From NCBI GenBank assembly GCA_963932465.1, contig OZ010786.1:538225073-538289072 (forward strand): 64,000 nucleotides of DNA. The letters are read 5' to 3'. The notes under the pieces were generated by a model. That model saw only the letters and a program-made list of their open reading frames with translations, had not been told where the DNA came from and did no database searches. This DNA comes from Maratus speciosus. Taxonomy: Eukaryota > Arthropoda > Arachnida > Araneae > Salticidae. Made by a program: the position numbers and the translations under genes. The number at the start of each line of letters is the position of its first letter. Positions within the stretch are counted from its first letter, which is position 1. Below, in pieces: positions 12,662 to 23,572 of the stretch.

Positions 12662-13781
12662 ATTAAAACATTGCTTTGAAGCTGAAATTAAATGTCATGA
12701 TTTGATGCATTATTTTTAATATTTGGCACACATGTCATATACGCACCGGGTTTGGCGTGATTTTTTTACGACAATTTGGCGAAAACCTCGTTTTCGAATA
12801 CCAGTTACATATGTATTTTTAAATTGTTTTCAATTATTTTTAAAATGAAATAACAAAAAAAAAATAATTAATAACTATAGAACAAAACAATTTATATTTT
12901 TTTTAATAAAAAGAAAATAAAGGTAAATAAACATTTATTAATAAATAAGCAAAAATAGCTGGGTTACCATGTCAGGAAAAATGACGTCATTTTATCGCCT
13001 ATTAGGTACCCCGGTGTTTATATCAGGGTTCGTACGGGTGCTTGAATTTCATGACTAAGAAATTCTTCGGTACCAGTATTTTCTTATAGAAAATCTCCCC
13101 TGAAATAAGGCAAAATTTCGTCCGTTTAAACTAGATTTATTTTTCGATAAAAAATATTCTGATATTGGTCCTTGAAAATAACGGTACCCGTATGAACCCT
13201 GTTATATGACATATGTGCCTAATATTTTTCTTTTCGTTTCGATTAAAAAAAATAAAGTAGTGAAAGCCATTAATTTTAAATGTTTCAATTTTCAAAATAT
13301 GTTTTGTATTTAAATAAAATGACAATGAAATAAAAAAAATGCTACGGGAGAAATGTTTGGCGATTTATCATATGTGTCGCGCTAACATAGGAAAACCGCG
13401 TTCTTGATTTCTCTATCTGAATCTTCAAATTTTGCGAAAGATTGTTCAAGTTATGGTATTGAATTATGAATAACAGTAACGTGATACATTTCTTAGCATA
13501 CATTTAAGTTTAAATTAGTTGATAACATAACCTGACACTAATCGTAAGATGAAGCGAAAACAATACTATGTACTATTTTTAATATTGCACGTTGGTTGGT
13601 TGGCTCAAAGATTACTGCCGCTTCTGTCTTATTTTTCACATGAGCGATAAATAGCCATGTACCCACATTTAAAGTAGACTTCGACTATCTACAAACATCC
13701 ATTTCTGAAATAAAGTACCTCTTGTGCAGTAGCCACCGCTCTAAAAGCTATACAAGCCTTTGGGCTAAAATCGGCAGGATT
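12662..13781. other. TTGGCG-rich repeat region
   Basis: Contains GGTTTGGCGTGATTTTTTTA (about 12750) and TTTGGCGAAAACCTCG (about 12775), closely resembling 37195-37330. Another TTTGGCGATTTATCATATG lies near 13360. It is probably a diverged non-autonomous element related to the Helitron-like or foldback family. No coding sequence. It ends at a T-run (13782-13800). Confidence 0.45.
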
Positions 13782-13800
13782 TTTTTTTTTTTTTTTTTTT

Positions 13801-14546
13801 ACTTACTGTCCTTTAACTTACATTTATTATATAATTATCATTAAGTAACGTTTGTAAATGCACCGCATTCATAAAAAATATTTACAGTTTCGAATTATTA
13901 AAACTATTTTCGTTATTCGTTAAATTAGACAAAACATGTGATCAAAATCAGAGTTGTGCTAGAAATAGGCGAATAGAAAAATAAATATATTTATCTATAA
14001 TGTTTTCAGGTATATATTTTTTACATCAGATATTAGGAGATAGAACTTCTAATGGATTTTTCCTGTTCCGTGAAATTCTTATTTTAATAATTTAAATTAT
14101 TATCATCATCTATCATGGTAATATAAGAAAATAATCAAGGATATACGAACGAGGGGTAAAATTTTGCCATCCAGCATTTTGTTATAAATATTTTCGTTTT
14201 AAAAAACATAATTTAATGAATTGACAGCTCTATGTATTCTAAACTTACGTATGAACAGTTGCTGATATTTTCTTAGGTTTTCGACATATTTTGTTAGGAA
14301 ATTTTGATAAAATTGGTATAAATCACGATATACATAATATGAAGGATTTAAAAAAAATTGTAATAATGAACTATCAATTAAAAATGAGTTGTATTTTTAA
14401 ATTGTATATTGTAATCATGGCTTCGAAAATTTGCGTAATTTCCTACAGTGTTTCGTTTGATTCTTCTGTATTTTTATGTTTTACGTTCATTAAAATATCC
14501 CAATAAAATTTTATATCTATTTCTGTCAAATAAATTTAATATACTG

Positions 14547-14548
<2 letters not shown>
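13801..14548. other. Gene-free AT-rich stretch
   Basis: Only a 71-codon frame at 14291-14506 with no recognisable motif. No element boundaries seen. Confidence 0.5.

Positions 14549-14602
<54 letters not shown>
14549..14602. repeat. (AT)n microsatellite
   Basis: A 54-nt AT run lying directly at the 3' side of a minus-strand LINE fragment. (AT)n at that position could derive from the retroposon tail. Confidence 0.9.
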
Positions 14603-14607
<5 letters not shown>

Positions 14608-14629
14608 CGGTTTATGGCGTCAGGTGCCA

Positions 14630-14845
14630 CCATCCGAAGAATCAACAAGAGACTTTTTCCACTTTTTTCGGTCAAGGGTCCATTCCTCTTCCAGACCTCT
14701 ATCGCTCATTGCCTTTGAAATATCATCCATCCAGTTCTTTCGAGGTCTTCTCCGTTTCATTTTTTTTTGTTTGTTTCATAATTGAATGTGATTTTGGGTA
14801 GTCTTTCATCATTCATTCTTTTGCCATGACCATACCAGATTAATT
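14630..14845 (-). pseudogene. Non-LTR retrotransposon RT, C-terminal fragment
   Basis: On the minus strand the translation gives LIWYGHGKRMNDERLPKITF. After a one-base shift in an A-run (about 14761-14769) it continues with RRRPRKNWMDDISKAMSDRG and then EEEWTLDRKKWKKSLVDS, ending at a stop. The order WYGHxxRMxxxRLPK, then RxRPRKxWxDD, then DRxxWxxxV, is the standard C-terminal tail of non-LTR (LINE) reverse transcriptases of RTE/Jockey/CR1-like type. The catalytic domain is absent, so this is a 5'-truncated, dead retrocopy. The clade cannot be decided from this part. Confidence 0.8.
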
Positions 14846-14849
14846 GCTT

Positions 14850-15560
14850 TTTTTTAATATCAAATAAACAAACTTAATAATCATATGAAAATATTATGAA
14901 CTTCCCTAAATAAATAATTGTTATTGGCATAAGCTACTCATTTCTCAATTAATATACGTTAAAAAAAATCTAGTTTGCTGCCATTGACTTTATTAATATT
15001 TAAAATAATTAATAATATACCGTTATAAATTGTGAATACAAAAACTTATTTTGTGTACATTTATTGCGAATATAAATGTGGTAATCCGAATTTATTCCAT
15101 TATATACGAATCATTTTTCGTCGTACTTAGCAATTAGTTTGTTATTTTTTATAAAGGTTTATTCTTTTCTGAAATACAGCAGTGAGTAGAAAATCTTCTT
15201 AATGCTAAAGATGGTAACTCTTCTTAGTTAAGCTGTTTAAGTACGAAAGCGTAATTTCAATGATTGTCTCCGTGAAGATATATTTGTGTAGTTACCGCAA
15301 AATGCATGGCAGCTCGTAACCTAAGGATTTTTCTTGTTAGCCTTTAAGATTGACAACTGACTTTTATTTTATTTAAGGAGTAAATAATTCCTTTACGCTA
15401 TATCAAGATTTACATAAGAAAACAACGAAATGTATCTTTTATATTTAATTTTTTGTTGCTTTTAGAAAAAACGCAACACAGTGAATTCGTTTGTTAATAT
15501 TAAAGTAAGAGCTCATAGTACTAGATTAGCTTTAAAATGAATATTTATTTAATAGTAACA
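14850..15560. other. Gene-free AT-rich stretch
   Basis: No ORF, repeat or domain that I can support. Confidence 0.5.
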
Positions 15561-15562
15561 AA

Positions 15563-15800
15563 TAAAAATAAGTGCGAGTAGTAAGTCAAAATTACGTCCA
15601 CTACTAATCATATCACAATATTAAAATATTTATTTCCTTAAAAGACGTTCTAAAAACACATTAAAAGTAAATTAAAAATCTTTATTTACATGTTTCAACT
15701 CATTTTCTGAGTCGTCATCAGAATGTATAACATAAAATTACAAATGCATATGAAAAATGGAAAAAAATTAGACCACACGATATCACATGGTTCATCCGTA
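15563..15800 (-). mobile_element. Hammerhead-motif repeat, copy 1
   Basis: Read on the minus strand, this repeat matches 22975-23145 on the plus strand. It runs through the hammerhead-like motif, then ATGTAAATAAAG, TTTTTAATTTACTTTTAATG and AACGTCTTTTAAG. An AATAAA lies just after the ribozyme-like motif. The word AAGTGCGAGTAGTAAGTCAA occurs at 15573 and again at 22816 on the same strand, although the hammerhead segments are inverted relative to each other. That suggests inverted ends of one family. Identity beyond 'retroelement end or MITE' is unclear. Confidence 0.5.
15686..15721 (-). ncRNA. Hammerhead-ribozyme-like motif
   Basis: Minus strand: CTGATGA (15721-15715), a stem II candidate CGACTCA pairing with TGAGTTG across a GAAAA loop, then GAAAC and a self-complementary ACATGT (15693-15688) followed by A. 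This is the hammerhead order CUGANGA / stem II / GAAA / short palindromic stem III / NUH. Two weaknesses remain: the core has an extra C between CUGAUGA and the ideal stem II start, and stem I is poorly defined. Confidence 0.35.
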
Positions 15801-16265
15801 AATTTATCATTGTGCTTTCCTGCACCCAAAGGTATAACATCATAGATAACTGGGAGTAGTAAAACCCAATGGTAAACTTATCAGTAAACCACTGTAATCA
15901 GGTTTATAGGTGTTTCCCATCAAGACAATTTCTAAAACTCGATTAAAATGATGAGAATATAAGATTAAAATTCCAAAACACAGTGCTTTTTAATACCGGG
16001 GTTTAGAAAGATATTCCGAAGCAGGTGGGATATTTAACCGCGAGCCTAATAGACCAGGTGGCGACTGTACAGACTATTACCTCATCGAGTTGGCGGCTGG
16101 AATTACAGGATTAAACAGAACGTGTTTACCATATTAAAATGCAACTGGTCTGCAAAGTCATCTTGATGGAAAACCCCTCCAGACGCAATTTCAGAGGGTT
16201 CATCGGTAGCTTTATCATTGTGTTTTCGTGCACCCAAAATTATGACATCATAAATGACTGAGAGC
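15788..16265. repeat. Direct duplication, about 70 bp, spaced 410 bp
   Basis: 15788-15860 and 16198-16268 share GGTTCATC, TTATCATTGTGCTTTCCTGC-like sequence, CACCCAAA and TAACATCATA. The two copies are diverged. Function unknown. Confidence 0.6.
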
Positions 16266-16269
16266 ACGA

Positions 16270-17470
16270 TCCATCAATATATGACTGGCAGACCAGATGC
16301 GTTTCAATCTGGAAATCGATTTTTAATTAATCCTGGAATTAATTAAAATTAATGCGTCAACTCGATGAAGTGAGGTCAGCCATCTTCCGATCTATAAAGA
16401 AAGAATATTGTCCATAGCATTATTATAAAAATAAGAATAATAGCGACATTTTTAACTGAAACATTTTATACAACCTTATTTCCAGATGCATAATTGATCT
16501 GACTTATCAATTCCGAAAACAGCCGTCATTTGTTAATACAGAGGTAACGATGGATAAGGCCATGGTAATCGAAAAATATCCCATTCCATCGGAAAAGCAT
16601 GGCAAAACGAATTCAGAAAATAGCCGCCTTTATAGTTATAACATAGTTAAATCTTCCATAAACTGGTAATATTTTTTTTAAACTTTACTATGTAAACAAC
16701 ATTTAAAACACATCACTACTGTTTGTTTTCAGAGAGCAAAACACTCCTTGCGCATTCGTCAGGTCTTCTTTGATTTTGTCAAAATAGGGGTGATCAGTGT
16801 TCGTTTAGCTGCGTTTGATCAAGTGACAACCAACAAATGAATAACTTTGGAAAATACCGAGCTCAGCGTAACACCCCTTTGGTTAGTAGAATCGTCCTAG
16901 AGTGCTAGGTGCGGCTTTCGAAAACGAACAATATTTTTTAGAGGCTGTGAAGCCTGAGCGGTGGTTGGTGGGCGTTGCTCGCAGGGGGAATAACACCGAG
17001 TATTTATATAAACATTTATGTATATGGTGATCTATTGTTTTGTACCTATACTAATTTTAATTGAGTGCTTTCATATAGTGAGATTGTAACTTGTATTGTA
17101 ATTTACAAAAAGATACAATTATTTCAATTGCAGGCGTAGATTGAGTTAGGGGCTACCTTTTGTCTAGAGTAGAGAAGTTCAACCGTATCGTATCCTTTGA
17201 TATTTTTTAGCGATTTTGCTCAAGAACTCAACAAAATTAATTTAAACATGTGTGGGACTGCAGTAGATTTCCTAATGTTTGAGTCAGATTTCCTAACTTC
17301 TAGGACTACACCACATTTACCTGATTAAATAATAGGATACTCCATAAGATCGAATGCCTAACTAGAATCATTAAAACCAGCTAATTTTTAGGGGAATATC
17401 AAATGCTGGAAATTTATTGTAGAAAAAAGGGAAATGAGACGCTGTTCTGTGATATATTTTGCATATATGC
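16270..17470. other. Gene-free stretch
   Basis: Apart from the truncated Helitron-like end at 16905-16985, I see no gene or bounded element. Confidence 0.5.
16905..16985 (+). mobile_element. Truncated Helitron-like 3' end
   Basis: About 80 bp resembles the terminal part of the 4128-4345 segment (GAGGCTGTGAAGCCTGAGCG, then a GCGTTGCTCGCAGGGGG run). It stops in the first half of the terminal hairpin; the second half and CTAG are missing. It is a decayed third copy of the same family. Confidence 0.4.
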
Positions 17471-17475
17471 ATATA

Positions 17476-17946
17476 CAGGGTGATTAAAAAAAGATGGGAA
17501 AATTTTTAAGAGGGGATAGTACACACCCAAACAAACATTTTGTATCAAAGAATGCATGGTCGAAAACTAAACGTAAAAAAAGTTAGAGGGCGCCAAAAGT
17601 TATGGTCTTATACGAGGCAAAAACACACAATGAACGATTAAGTTAAGTTATGAAAACAAATTTAATGACATTTGATTACAATAAGTGCTCAAAACATTGA
17701 CCGTCAGCTGCTATGCACGCAGTACAACGGCGAAGAACTGATTGGCGAATTTTCTGAAACACACCAGGCATATCGCGAACTTCCCTTACAGCAGCCGAAA
17801 GCTTGGGGACAAGTTCTTCCGCGGATTCAATGGGAGTCTCATACACAAGCGCCTTTAGCTGCCCCCCCAAAAATAAAATCGAGACATGAAAGATCTTGCG
17901 AGCTCGAACCTCTTAAAATTTTTCCCATCTTTTTTGAATCTCGCTG
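17476..17946 (-). mobile_element. Mariner-superfamily deletion derivative
   Basis: TA at 17474-17475 and 17947-17948 flanks the inverted termini CAGGGTGATTAAAAAAAGAT and CAGCGAGATTCAAAAAAGAT. The match continues inward through GGGAAAA(A/T)TTTTAAGAGG. The element is only 471 bp but still holds the 3' end of a transposase gene on the minus strand. It arose by internal deletion of a full element and cannot encode a transposase. Confidence 0.85.
17676..17870 (-). pseudogene. Tc1/mariner-type transposase, C-terminal 64 residues
   Basis: The minus-strand frame reads ...LKALVYETPIESAEELVPKL, then AAVREVRDMPGVFQKIRQSV and RRCTACIAADGQCFEHLL before a stop. From knowledge of the family, LxxLVYxTPxxxxEDL, then VRxxPxVFxxVRQxxxRR, then CIxxxGxxFEHLL, is the conserved C-terminal tail of a very common arthropod Tc1/mariner-superfamily transposase. 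The catalytic DDE domain and DNA-binding domain are deleted. The frame itself is uninterrupted to its stop, which implies a fairly recent deletion product. The methionine at its start is only the first ATG inside the remnant. Confidence 0.8.
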
Positions 17947-17949
17947 TAT

Positions 17950-19500
17950 ATAGGATTCTGAAGAATTTCTCGTTTATTCCTAGAATTATTTCAATATTTC
18001 CAGATACTACATATTGCTTAACCTTATTTTATAAAAATTAAAAATAAAATTTTACGTTTCCACTTTTTATAATATTATTAGTGTAGCATAGAAGAGAGTT
18101 TACGATTTCTATAACCAATGGATATCAGAGCATATCACATGAAAAAAATGAAATAAATTAAAGTTTTTAATATTTTATGTTCATTCATATATCATATCCT
18201 TTTATCCAAGACATGTTTTTTTTTTTTTTTTTTTTTTTTTTAGTTTCATTATTTTGTTTCAAAAATTCAGTAAATATTATTAAAAGGATTGCTATTCAAT
18301 TATTTTTTTTTTTAAATAAAGAACGAGATTCCCAAAATTATTAAGATATATATTGTGTATTAAACTTCAAAAAATTCTTAATTTATTTTACTCTAACTTG
18401 GGTGTTAAGCTGCGTTCTATTTTAATTAGATCTACTAAAAGATAAATTTCTATATTAGAATCAAAATTGTTAAAAAGACTAATTCATGACACTAAGTAGA
18501 TTAAATTGTTTTCAAATTTGCAAAAGTCCAATTTACATTAACCACAAACGGAGCAATTTAATATTCATGTTTTGTCAAAAATAATGAATTATGTCTGGAA
18601 TTCCAGATGAAAACAAATCAGGTGAGAATAATAACAATGCCGGAGATAAATTTATTCCACGTTTAATTAAGTTGATGCTACCACAACATTACTCAATAAC
18701 TAATATTTATCTATACCTAGCTGTCATATTTCGTAAAATGTGGTAGAAGAAAATAATGAATATGAAATCGATTTATGTGAGAAAAAATTAAAACAGTAAC
18801 ATTTAATTTTATTTTTAGAAATAATATTTTTAAAGACAGAATTTGATTTCAATATTTTTTATCTAAATTACAATATTATTTATTAAATTTCCAAAATACA
18901 ATATTATTTAATCTAAAGCAAAAAATTTTACTAGTGATTTACGAAATAATCTTCAAGTCTTCCAAAAAAAATGAATTATTCTATTGTAGACATTTTATTT
19001 TTTCAATATATCACTGTTATGCATCTTTAAGATTATGTCAAGAATGAATGCAATAATACGAATTTTCAAATTAAAAATAGAAAGTAAATTTTCACATGTA
19101 ATTTTCATGACCACAGAAGATGAAAGTTACGTGCTCATGACAAATGGTATATGACCATGGCAAGCTTGTGAATTATCATTTATAAATTCAATGGTAATGT
19201 CAGCTACTGCAGCATATCTGACAGCACACAAAAGTCTATAAAAAATAACTCTCTGACGTCAATAATTTTTAGGTGGATAATGTCATATGTTCCAATATAG
19301 GGTCAGATGTTTCCATATTAGTAAAGCTCTTACCTCAGATGTTATTGTTATATCACAAACACCACAAATCGTTAAAATCGAAATTTTTCCAAACGATTTT
19401 TTGCGTCACATTATACCTAATAGGTGGCTCTACTTTATATCAGTATGATATTTTTTATTATGATTTGCTTGTCACCAGGAAGTTGCGTATTCCATTAAGC
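17950..19500. other. Gene-free AT-rich stretch
   Basis: A T-run at 18216-18241. The 97-codon frame at 19273-19566 has no recognisable motif. No other element seen. Confidence 0.5.
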
Positions 19501-19504
19501 CCTG

Positions 19505-19524
19505 ACCCGCACAATTTTGTGGGT
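19505..19524. repeat. Short palindrome, imperfect copy
   Basis: ACCCGCACAATTTTGTGGGT, nearly self-complementary. It resembles the perfect palindrome at 20885 and the core at about 19857. Confidence 0.6.
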
Positions 19525-20574
19525 GATACTAAAGTAAAAAAGAATGACTATTGCCTGTTTTTGTGAGATTTAAAACTAAATCTGCACATTTATATGAGTT
19601 AACTGGCTTCAGATGTTTTGATAAGACACAACTAGGGGCACCAGCTACAATACATGGTTAGATTTTCTGCTTATACAAAGACTATATCATCTGATAGCAA
19701 TAGACAAAAAGTATGTACTTTCGTAATTTCTTTTAAATATGATTTTTAGTGTTTGCTTAAATTAAATTTTTCTTTTCATATACTTTATTCGTTATTTTAA
19801 TTGATTTTGTCTTTGATAAATTTAAGTAGGCTTTACAAATGTTATTAAAAAAATGACACGCACAATTGTGCTTTTCCGGCATTTACCATTTTCAAAATGA
19901 GTACAATTTCTAATATATAATTCTTTTTTTTTTTTAAGTGATTTTTTTTAAAAACTTATGTTTTTAGCAATTTATTTTTTATTAGTTACATTTTTAAATC
20001 GGATTAATTTTAAATTAATAGGTTTGTACTATGCATGATTTATATTTAAAATTGATAGTATTAGATATATAATATGCACTGCACATGTAACGATCTGTAT
20101 GTTTCTGCTCTGAGTTATAGATGTCATATATGTTTTATAAGTTTTATATGAGTTATATTCATATCACGGGATAGATTTTTAAGTTTGATAAATTCATTAC
20201 ATTTTGTCGGCACAGCATGTAAACCACCAGGAAAAAATAATAAATTATGGAAAGTTCATGAAATGCTTGACTAATTCCGTAGTGTCTGCTTGAATTTACC
20301 AGGAGATCAGGGAAAATTTTCCATATATGAGCAGACGATTCCTTTTCTTAGGACGTGCCTCAGTAAAGGAATATAAAAAACAAACCACACACTTTTGTAA
20401 CACTATTACCTGGTATAGTTTAAAATTTTGTAGTATAACAGTGGGAAAGTTCAGACAAGGTCCACAAGGATCTAGACTTAGGACTACCTGCTGTAGTCCT
20501 TACTCTGGTTCAGACCTAGTCTTATGTACTTCGATCTAATTATTGACTATTCTGCTGGAAAAACTAAAAAAAAA

Positions 20575-20692
20575 GGAATTTGAAGGATCAGGCACAATCC
20601 AAACGGCGTGAAGGGCATACCATTTCTCACCGGCTCTTAAGACGGGTGCGAGCATTGAGCACGTTTCAGAAAATAAAATTGTAGTGCTCTGT

Positions 20693-20734
<42 letters not shown>
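20575..20734 (+). mobile_element. 3' end of a poly(A)-tailed retrocopy
   Basis: A locally GC-richer segment (20580-20665) is followed by AATAAA (20672-20677) and, 16 nt further on, an uninterrupted run of 41 A (20694-20734). This is the signature of a polyadenylated RNA inserted by LINE machinery. I do not recognise the source, and no coding frame is visible. It could be a SINE/LINE 3' end or a processed pseudogene UTR. No target duplication could be fixed. Confidence 0.6.
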
Positions 20735-20739
<5 letters not shown>

Positions 20740-20884
20740 AAACATTTTTATTGTGGCTGATGAAAATTATTTCAATAAACAACAACTCTTTTTGCTAAAA
20801 CTTTTATTTTTAGACATTTGCACACATAATCCCAAACTACACAATTCTGTAGGTTTAGCCCCAAAACGGCTGCTTTAAGGCCGA

Positions 20885-20904
20885 ACCCGCACAATTGTGC
20901 GGGT
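20885..20904. repeat. Perfect 20-bp palindrome
   Basis: ACCCGCACAATTGTGCGGGT is completely self-complementary. The core GCACAATTGTG also occurs near 19857, and a degraded form at 19505, all within 1.4 kb. It may be terminal or subterminal to a transposon; the left contexts TTAAGCCCTGACCC and TTAAGGCCGAACCC are alike. Confidence 0.7.
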
Positions 20905-22800
20905 CCTCTCTAGGCATAACCTGACATCAGGTTTTTTTTTCAATCAAATACGATCCTATCGATAAGGGGAAACTACCCAAACTTTCAATTTCTACCAAAA
21001 AAATTCCCGGTCTTAAAGGGTTATACGAACTTTATAATCACGTACTATAAATGACTACCGTGTTAAACTCCAACAATTTCGTTAGGATGGCTTCACATCG
21101 CTTTCACATGTTTTCTTTTCTATTTTGTATCATAATGTTATGGGGATAATGGTCTCTAATTTTTTTCAAATAATGTATCTCATTACCGGCTGAGAAAAGT
21201 GCGATTATCCTTATCTTTTTTGCCTGACGACTTACAATCACTATATATCATTTCTCGAGGTCCGATAAATCTTTATATTTGTCCATGTTGAAGTGACAGG
21301 AGTCAGTTTGGGATACAGTATGATGCTAACAAAATTACTCAACTCGTCTGAAGACACTATTTTCCTTTTAGTCTTTGCATGTAATTTTATTTAGTGGTTC
21401 GAATATTTTGGTTGATCAATATGCATTTCAATAAAATACGCCTTTTAATATTTATAATATATTTTTTCTTTAACTAAAATTATTTTACAATAATAACTGA
21501 ATTTTGGAGTATTTAGTTAACATTAAAGTTTAATGTCTTATATTCATCAGTTGAATAAAACATCGTTTCCACAACTGTTTTCTGCATTGAAATCTGTGTT
21601 CAGGTATACATTTTACAAATTTGATAATATGTATTGCGAAAGAAATTTTATACATCGGCAATGCAAAATTAATATTACATTTTAAATGTTAATTTAATAG
21701 TCAAAAACAAGCAAAAATGTGAATGCAGGTATATCGACTTTTAATAATTCTTAACCTTAGATAAAGAAAAGTGCAAAATTAATAAAAGGTGAAGAAGTAT
21801 AAATATTTTTAGTTTAATATTTTTCACATAAAAGAAAGATTTTATGGAAAAATATTTTATTTTTCTAAGTAAAAGTCTTCTAAAGATTAACTTCAATTTT
21901 TTCGCAAAATTCTTTTGTATTGAAACGATTACGTTAAAAAAATATGTGCAGACAATAAAAAATTGCAGTCTTGTAAACAACTTACAGTTCTAAAAGGAAT
22001 CCAGAAAAAGTAAAATGTGTGAAACGGAATATTTATGTTTCCTTTTGTATAACGCTTTTACCATATTTTATTTTGTAATTATTTTATGATCAAGGTAAAT
22101 ATAAGAAAAAAATATGATAAACAGTGTCTAAATAAAACATTTTTTTATTAAACAAATGTTAATTTTTATCAGTTTTTTTTAATGATGGATTAAGCTTACA
22201 TGTAACTTGAATATTTTTAACGATTTTCATTATTTTTGAAAAATGATGTACTTTACTCTGGCAAATCGATATGGTTGTTTTCTTTCAAAACTCTTGTTAA
22301 CGGGGGGGGGGGGGGGGATATATAGACAGCCTCTATAAATATCTTTCAGGGTGCATTAGACCAATTCTATGAAAGACATAACGATGGCGACTGGATATAT
22401 TAAATATAAACAACTTATAACAAATTATTAATAATTATCTAGTGTATTAATAATTAAAATAAATAGGTAGATCAATACATTGCTTCTGATGGAAAGAAAA
22501 TAAATTAATAAAATTAACATTGTAATGTTTTTAAAATGAAAAAATAGTCATATATGTTGTTCACAGTAAAATTACGTCAAGTACACTTTTTTCATTCAAT
22601 CGAGAGTGATATCAATCCTGTCACTGTGCACAAAATGATTGGCGTTGACGTATTAAATTATGCTCTCTGTTTAAAACTCTGTTAAAAAGAGGAAATATGT
22701 CTTCCAGTATTTTGTTTTGTGAGCATTTACTGAACGTCAAGGAAAAACATAACAAACTGATATACAAATGCATATATTGTCGAAAAATTATATTGCTTCT
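20905..22800. other. Gene-free stretch with poly(G)
   Basis: A run of 16 G lies at 22302-22317. A CCCTTTAAGACCGGG-like word (minus strand near 21015) hints at a piggyBac-type end without a visible partner. Frames such as 21741-21980 (minus) show no domain. Confidence 0.5.
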
Positions 22801-22814
22801 AATGGAAATAAAAT

Positions 22815-23150
22815 AAGTGCGAGTAGTAAGTCAAAATTTCTTTTCGTATTTATCTTTTTGTATCCCGAATTTATGGGTTGAATGGTTGGATAAATTACGG
22901 CATCGCGACATAGAGGGAACACGAGCAATCGCGAAAATATAGGGCGCGTTACATGATTACATGTTTATTTTCGATGATTTTTTCCATTTTTCATTATGCA
23001 TTTGTATTTTCCTATTATACATTCTGACGACGACTCAGAAAATGAGATGAAACATGTAAATAAAGAGTTTTTAATTTACTTTTAATGTGTTTTTATAACG
23101 TCTTTTAAGCAAATAAATAGTTTAATATTATGATAGGAAATAAAATAAAT
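22815..23150 (+). mobile_element. Hammerhead-motif repeat, copy 2
   Basis: The plus-strand counterpart of 15563-15800. It starts with AAGTGCGAGTAGTAAGTCAA, contains the hammerhead-like core at 23024-23056 and ends with the shared AACGTCTTTTAAGC and TAATATTATGATAG sequences. It is non-coding. Confidence 0.5.
23024..23059 (+). ncRNA. Hammerhead-ribozyme-like motif (variant core)
   Basis: CTGACGA (23024-23030), a weak stem CGACTCA/TGAGATG around GAAAA, GAAAC and the palindrome ACATGT followed by A. Compared with 15686-15721, the core differs at the fifth base of CUGANGA, which is the one position the hammerhead consensus leaves free. A stem II base pair is broken here. Confidence 0.3.
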
Positions 23151-23335
23151 TGAGAAATTTTATATTTTGCTGTCTTAAAATATAAAAAAAATATTTATGT
23201 AGATGACTTTGAGAGTGAAAGTTTGTCAAGTGATTTTTTTTTTTTTTAGTCATTCAACATCGATATCTATTCGAGGTGTAGTCAACGTTGTTGACATTGA
23301 CGTAATATGTCATGACTTCAATTTAAAAGTCAGTT

Positions 23336-23337
<2 letters not shown>

Positions 23338-23398
<61 letters not shown>
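23338..23398. repeat. (TA)n microsatellite
   Basis: About 58 nt of TA repeats directly 5' of the Penelope-like 3' fragment. The 156-codon frame across it (23203-23673) is an artefact. Confidence 0.9.
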
Positions 23399-23400
<2 letters not shown>

Positions 23401-23403
<3 letters not shown>

Positions 23404-23568
23404 TGTCTCGACAGACATGGCGGAAGTTTCATGAGTAATTACCGGTATAACCCAGCATGCAAGTCTTTATCCTTGCAGTCTGTCTCCATTGGATGTTTCA
23501 TTTTCTTTTCGTTCATGGTTTTGTTAGTAAGAATTTTCCTTGGTTATTTTGTTAATTTTTCTCAGTCG
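23401..23568 (+). mobile_element. Penelope-like element 3' UTR fragment (related family)
   Basis: It aligns with the 3' UTRs of the two Penelope-like copies: TCTCGACAG, GGAAxxTTxCATG, TAACCC(A/T)GCAT and CTGTCTCCAT occur in the same order and spacing as at 29620-29712 and 32420-32511. No coding part remains, because (TA)n abuts its 5' side and a TTAA element interrupts its 3' side at 23569. Confidence 0.65.
23410..23484 (+). ncRNA. Conserved 3'-UTR RNA fold, copy 3
   Basis: Outer stem GACAGAC (23410-23416) with GTCTGTC (23478-23484). Inner hairpin TGCAAG (23458-23463), an 8-nt loop TCTTTATC, and CTTGCA (23472-23477). Relative to the copies at 29624 and 32424, the stems differ in sequence but keep pairing. 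Confidence 0.65.
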
Positions 23569-23572
23569 TTAA

